A DNA stretch of 64,000 nucleotides from Actinorhabdospora filicis (lineage in GTDB: Bacteria > Actinomycetota > Actinomycetes > Mycobacteriales > Micromonosporaceae): positions 62,001 to 126,000 of the forward strand of contig NZ_BSTX01000008.1 of assembly GCF_030269765.1 (NCBI RefSeq), in the 5' to 3' direction. Of this stretch, positions 62,556 through 64,000 are shown piece after piece. The first letter of the stretch is position 1, and every line of letters starts with the position of its first letter. The notes below the pieces were generated by a model, which saw nothing but the letters and a program-made list of their open reading frames with translations, made no database searches and had not been told where the DNA came from. A program made the position numbers and the translations under genes.

Positions 62556-63869
62556 TTGAGCGACATTCCCCGCCGCGCGTTCAGCCGGACGACGAAGTTG
62601 GCGTCCCTGCCCCTCGGTTTCGCCGGACGCACCGTCCTGGGCCTGGGCAAACGCATCACCGGCATGGCCAGCGAGGTCATCAGCCAGCAGGTGCAGGAAC
62701 GCACCGCCGAGCAGCTCTTCAGCGTCCTCGGGCAGCTCAAGGGCGGCGCGATGAAACTGGGCCAGGCCCTGTCGGTGTTCGAGGCGGCCCTGCCCGAGCA
62801 CCTCGCCGGCCCCTACCGCAAGGCCCTCGTCAAGCTCCAGGAGGCGGCCCCGCCACTGCCCGCCGCGACCGTCCACAAGGTCCTCGCCGCCGAGCTGGGA
62901 CCGCGCTGGCGGCAGCGTTTCAAGGAGTTCGACGACAAACCCGCCGCGGCCGCCTCCATCGGCCAGGTCCACCGCGCGGTCTGGAAGGACGGCCGCGACG
63001 TCGCCGTCAAGGTCCAGTACCCCGGCGCGGGCGACGCGCTGATCAGCGACCTGAAGCAGCTGGGCCGGTTCGCCTCGCTCTTCGGCGTCCTGCAACCCGG
63101 ACTCGACGTGAAGCCGCTGGTCACCGAGCTGCGCGAACGCGTCGTGGAGGAACTCGACTACACCCTGGAGGCCCGCTCCCAGCGCGCCTTCGCCAAGGCC
63201 TACGCCGAGGACGACGAGATCTTCGTGCCCGCCGTCGTCGCCGGTTCGATGCGCGTCATCGTCACCGAGTGGACCGAGGGCACCCCCATGGCCAAGGTCA
63301 TCGCCGAAGGCGACGAGGAAGCCCGCGACCTGGCCGGGCTGCGCATGTCCACCCTGCACTTCTCGGCGCCCTCCCGCGCCAAGCTCCTGCACGCCGACCC
63401 CCACCCCGGCAACTTCCGCATGCTCGACGACGGCCGCCTCGCCGTCCTCGACTTCGGCGCCGTGGCCCGCTTCCCCCGCGGCCTGCCCAAGCCCATCGGC
63501 CGCCTCACCCGCCTCGCCCTCGACGGCGAGGCCGACCTCGTCCTGGACGGCCTGCGCACCGAGGGCTTCGTCCCCGCCGACCTCGACGTCGACGCCCAGG
63601 CGATCCTCGACTTCCTGCTGCCGATGCTGGAACCCATCGCCAAACCCGAGTTCCGCTTCTCCCGCGCCTGGCTGCGCGCCGAGGCGACCCGCATCGCCAA
63701 CCCCCGCAGCGACGCCTACCAGCTGGGCAAGAAGCTGAACCTGCCCCCGTCGTACCTGATGATCCACCGCGTGACCCTCGGCTCGATCGGCGTGCTCTGC
63801 CAGCTGGAGGCGGCGGCGGGATACCGAGGGGTGCTGGAGAAGTGGCTGCCCGGGTTCGGGGAGGAGTAG
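62556..63869 (+). CDS. ABC1/UbiB-family atypical kinase-like protein
   Basis: 437 residues from TTG at 62556, five bases after AGGAGG; ATG and GTG starts upstream lack a ribosome site and add Arg-rich sequence. The ABC1 signature is KLGQALSVFEAALPEHLAGPYRKALVKLQ, with the KxGQ motif, and the kinase fold has AAAASIGQVHRAVWKDGRDVAVKVQYPG, LHADPHPGNFRMLDDG and VLDFGAV. UbiB-type proteins bind ATP and support quinone or lipid metabolism at the membrane. Orthologue-like neighbour of whiB7, as with Rv3197. Confidence 0.9.
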   Translation: MSDIPRRAFSRTTKLASLPLGFAGRTVLGLGKRITGMASEVISQQVQERTAEQLFSVLGQLKGGAMKLGQALSVFEAALPEHLAGPYRKALVKLQEAAPPLPAATVHKVLAAELGPRWRQRFKEFDDKPAAAASIGQVHRAVWKDGRDVAVKVQYPGAGDALISDLKQLGRFASLFGVLQPGLDVKPLVTELRERVVEELDYTLEARSQRAFAKAYAEDDEIFVPAVVAGSMRVIVTEWTEGTPMAKVIAEGDEEARDLAGLRMSTLHFSAPSRAKLLHADPHPGNFRMLDDGRLAVLDFGAVARFPRGLPKPIGRLTRLALDGEADLVLDGLRTEGFVPADLDVDAQAILDFLLPMLEPIAKPEFRFSRAWLRAEATRIANPRSDAYQLGKKLNLPPSYLMIHRVTLGSIGVLCQLEAAAGYRGVLEKWLPGFGEE

Positions 63870-64000
63870 CCGGGCGAGGCCAAGGCCATCGCGCCGATGC
63901 TGCACGGGGATGACTTAGGCGGCATCGGACGGGCCGTGCGCCCGTGTGCGGACGGTGGTTATCGGCCGCGGCTGCGGCCGGAACCCGCGCGCTGTAACGG

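Noticed and set aside
62342..63913. 523-codon frame overlapping the ABC1 kinase gene
   Set aside because: Shifted-frame shadow of the kinase; the true frame has complete ABC1 motifs and a ribosome site before TTG 62556.

Overview
The window is very GC-rich chromosomal DNA with short intergenic gaps, many GTG starts and some TTG starts. It carries actinobacterial hallmark genes: whiB7, the AdnA/AdnB helicase-nucleases, UvrD2, MoeZ, a mycoredoxin, DUF3107, DUF3152, an XRE/DUF397 pair and a WXG100/EspC-type secretion locus. This points to a filamentous or related actinomycete; genus cannot be fixed from sequence reading alone. From memory, the conserved skeleton (rhlE, ferritin-like protein, DUF3107, tetR, alpha/beta hydrolase, DUF3152, moeZ, adnAB, nudC, mycoredoxin, uvrD2, whiB7, ABC1 kinase) follows the Rv3197-Rv3211 neighbourhood of Mycobacterium tuberculosis, with accessory genes inserted between skeleton genes.

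Layout. 1-6.7 kb: the end of a TrmH-type RNA methyltransferase, a PH-domain membrane protein, a LacI regulator, a DUF2231 membrane protein divergent from a Fur regulator, MarC, and an ECF sigma factor coupled to a membrane-anchored propeller-like protein. 6.9-16.8 kb: a DEAD-box RNA helicase with a repetitive tail, a ferritin-like protein, a hairpin-rich non-coding stretch, DUF3107, TetR, an overlapping operon (hypothetical, hydrolase, DUF3152 protein, small protein), and two lamin-tail-domain secreted proteins. 17-28 kb: a giant secreted subtilase, a secreted beta-solenoid-like protein, TrmB/LuxR-like, AraC and XRE regulators, moeZ, GntR and a gamma-glutamyltransferase-like enzyme. 28-34.4 kb: adnA and adnB. 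34.4-42 kb: a decayed region, a DUF397/XRE pair, small enzymes, a YbaB/EspC/WXG operon, DUF6292-like and a frameshifted DUF4259 gene. 42.5-46.8 kb: two secreted SGNH hydrolases, two paralogous surface proteins and an ArsR-like regulator. 46.9-54.2 kb: a cysteine-rich peptide gene, a GNAT acetyltransferase, an M16 protease pair, nudC, an NB-ARC/TPR regulator, a second cysteine-rich peptide with a related leader, and an S26 signal peptidase. 54.5-64 kb: a DIP1984-like protein, a possible contractile-injection cargo, mycoredoxin, uvrD2, whiB7 with an attenuator-like leader, small zinc-ribbon proteins, a YgjP-type metallopeptidase and an ABC1 kinase.

Most notable points: (1) two short Cys-rich peptides sharing an unusual leader, one in an apparent unit with an S26 signal peptidase and divergent from an NB-ARC/TPR regulator; (2) mutually exclusive hairpins between an upstream ORF and whiB7, with the ORF stop codon in the loop of the antiterminator; (3) a DUF397 protein with an 18-residue in-frame duplication; (4) a protein with an N-terminal motif typical of extracellular contractile injection cargo, with no injection-system genes nearby.
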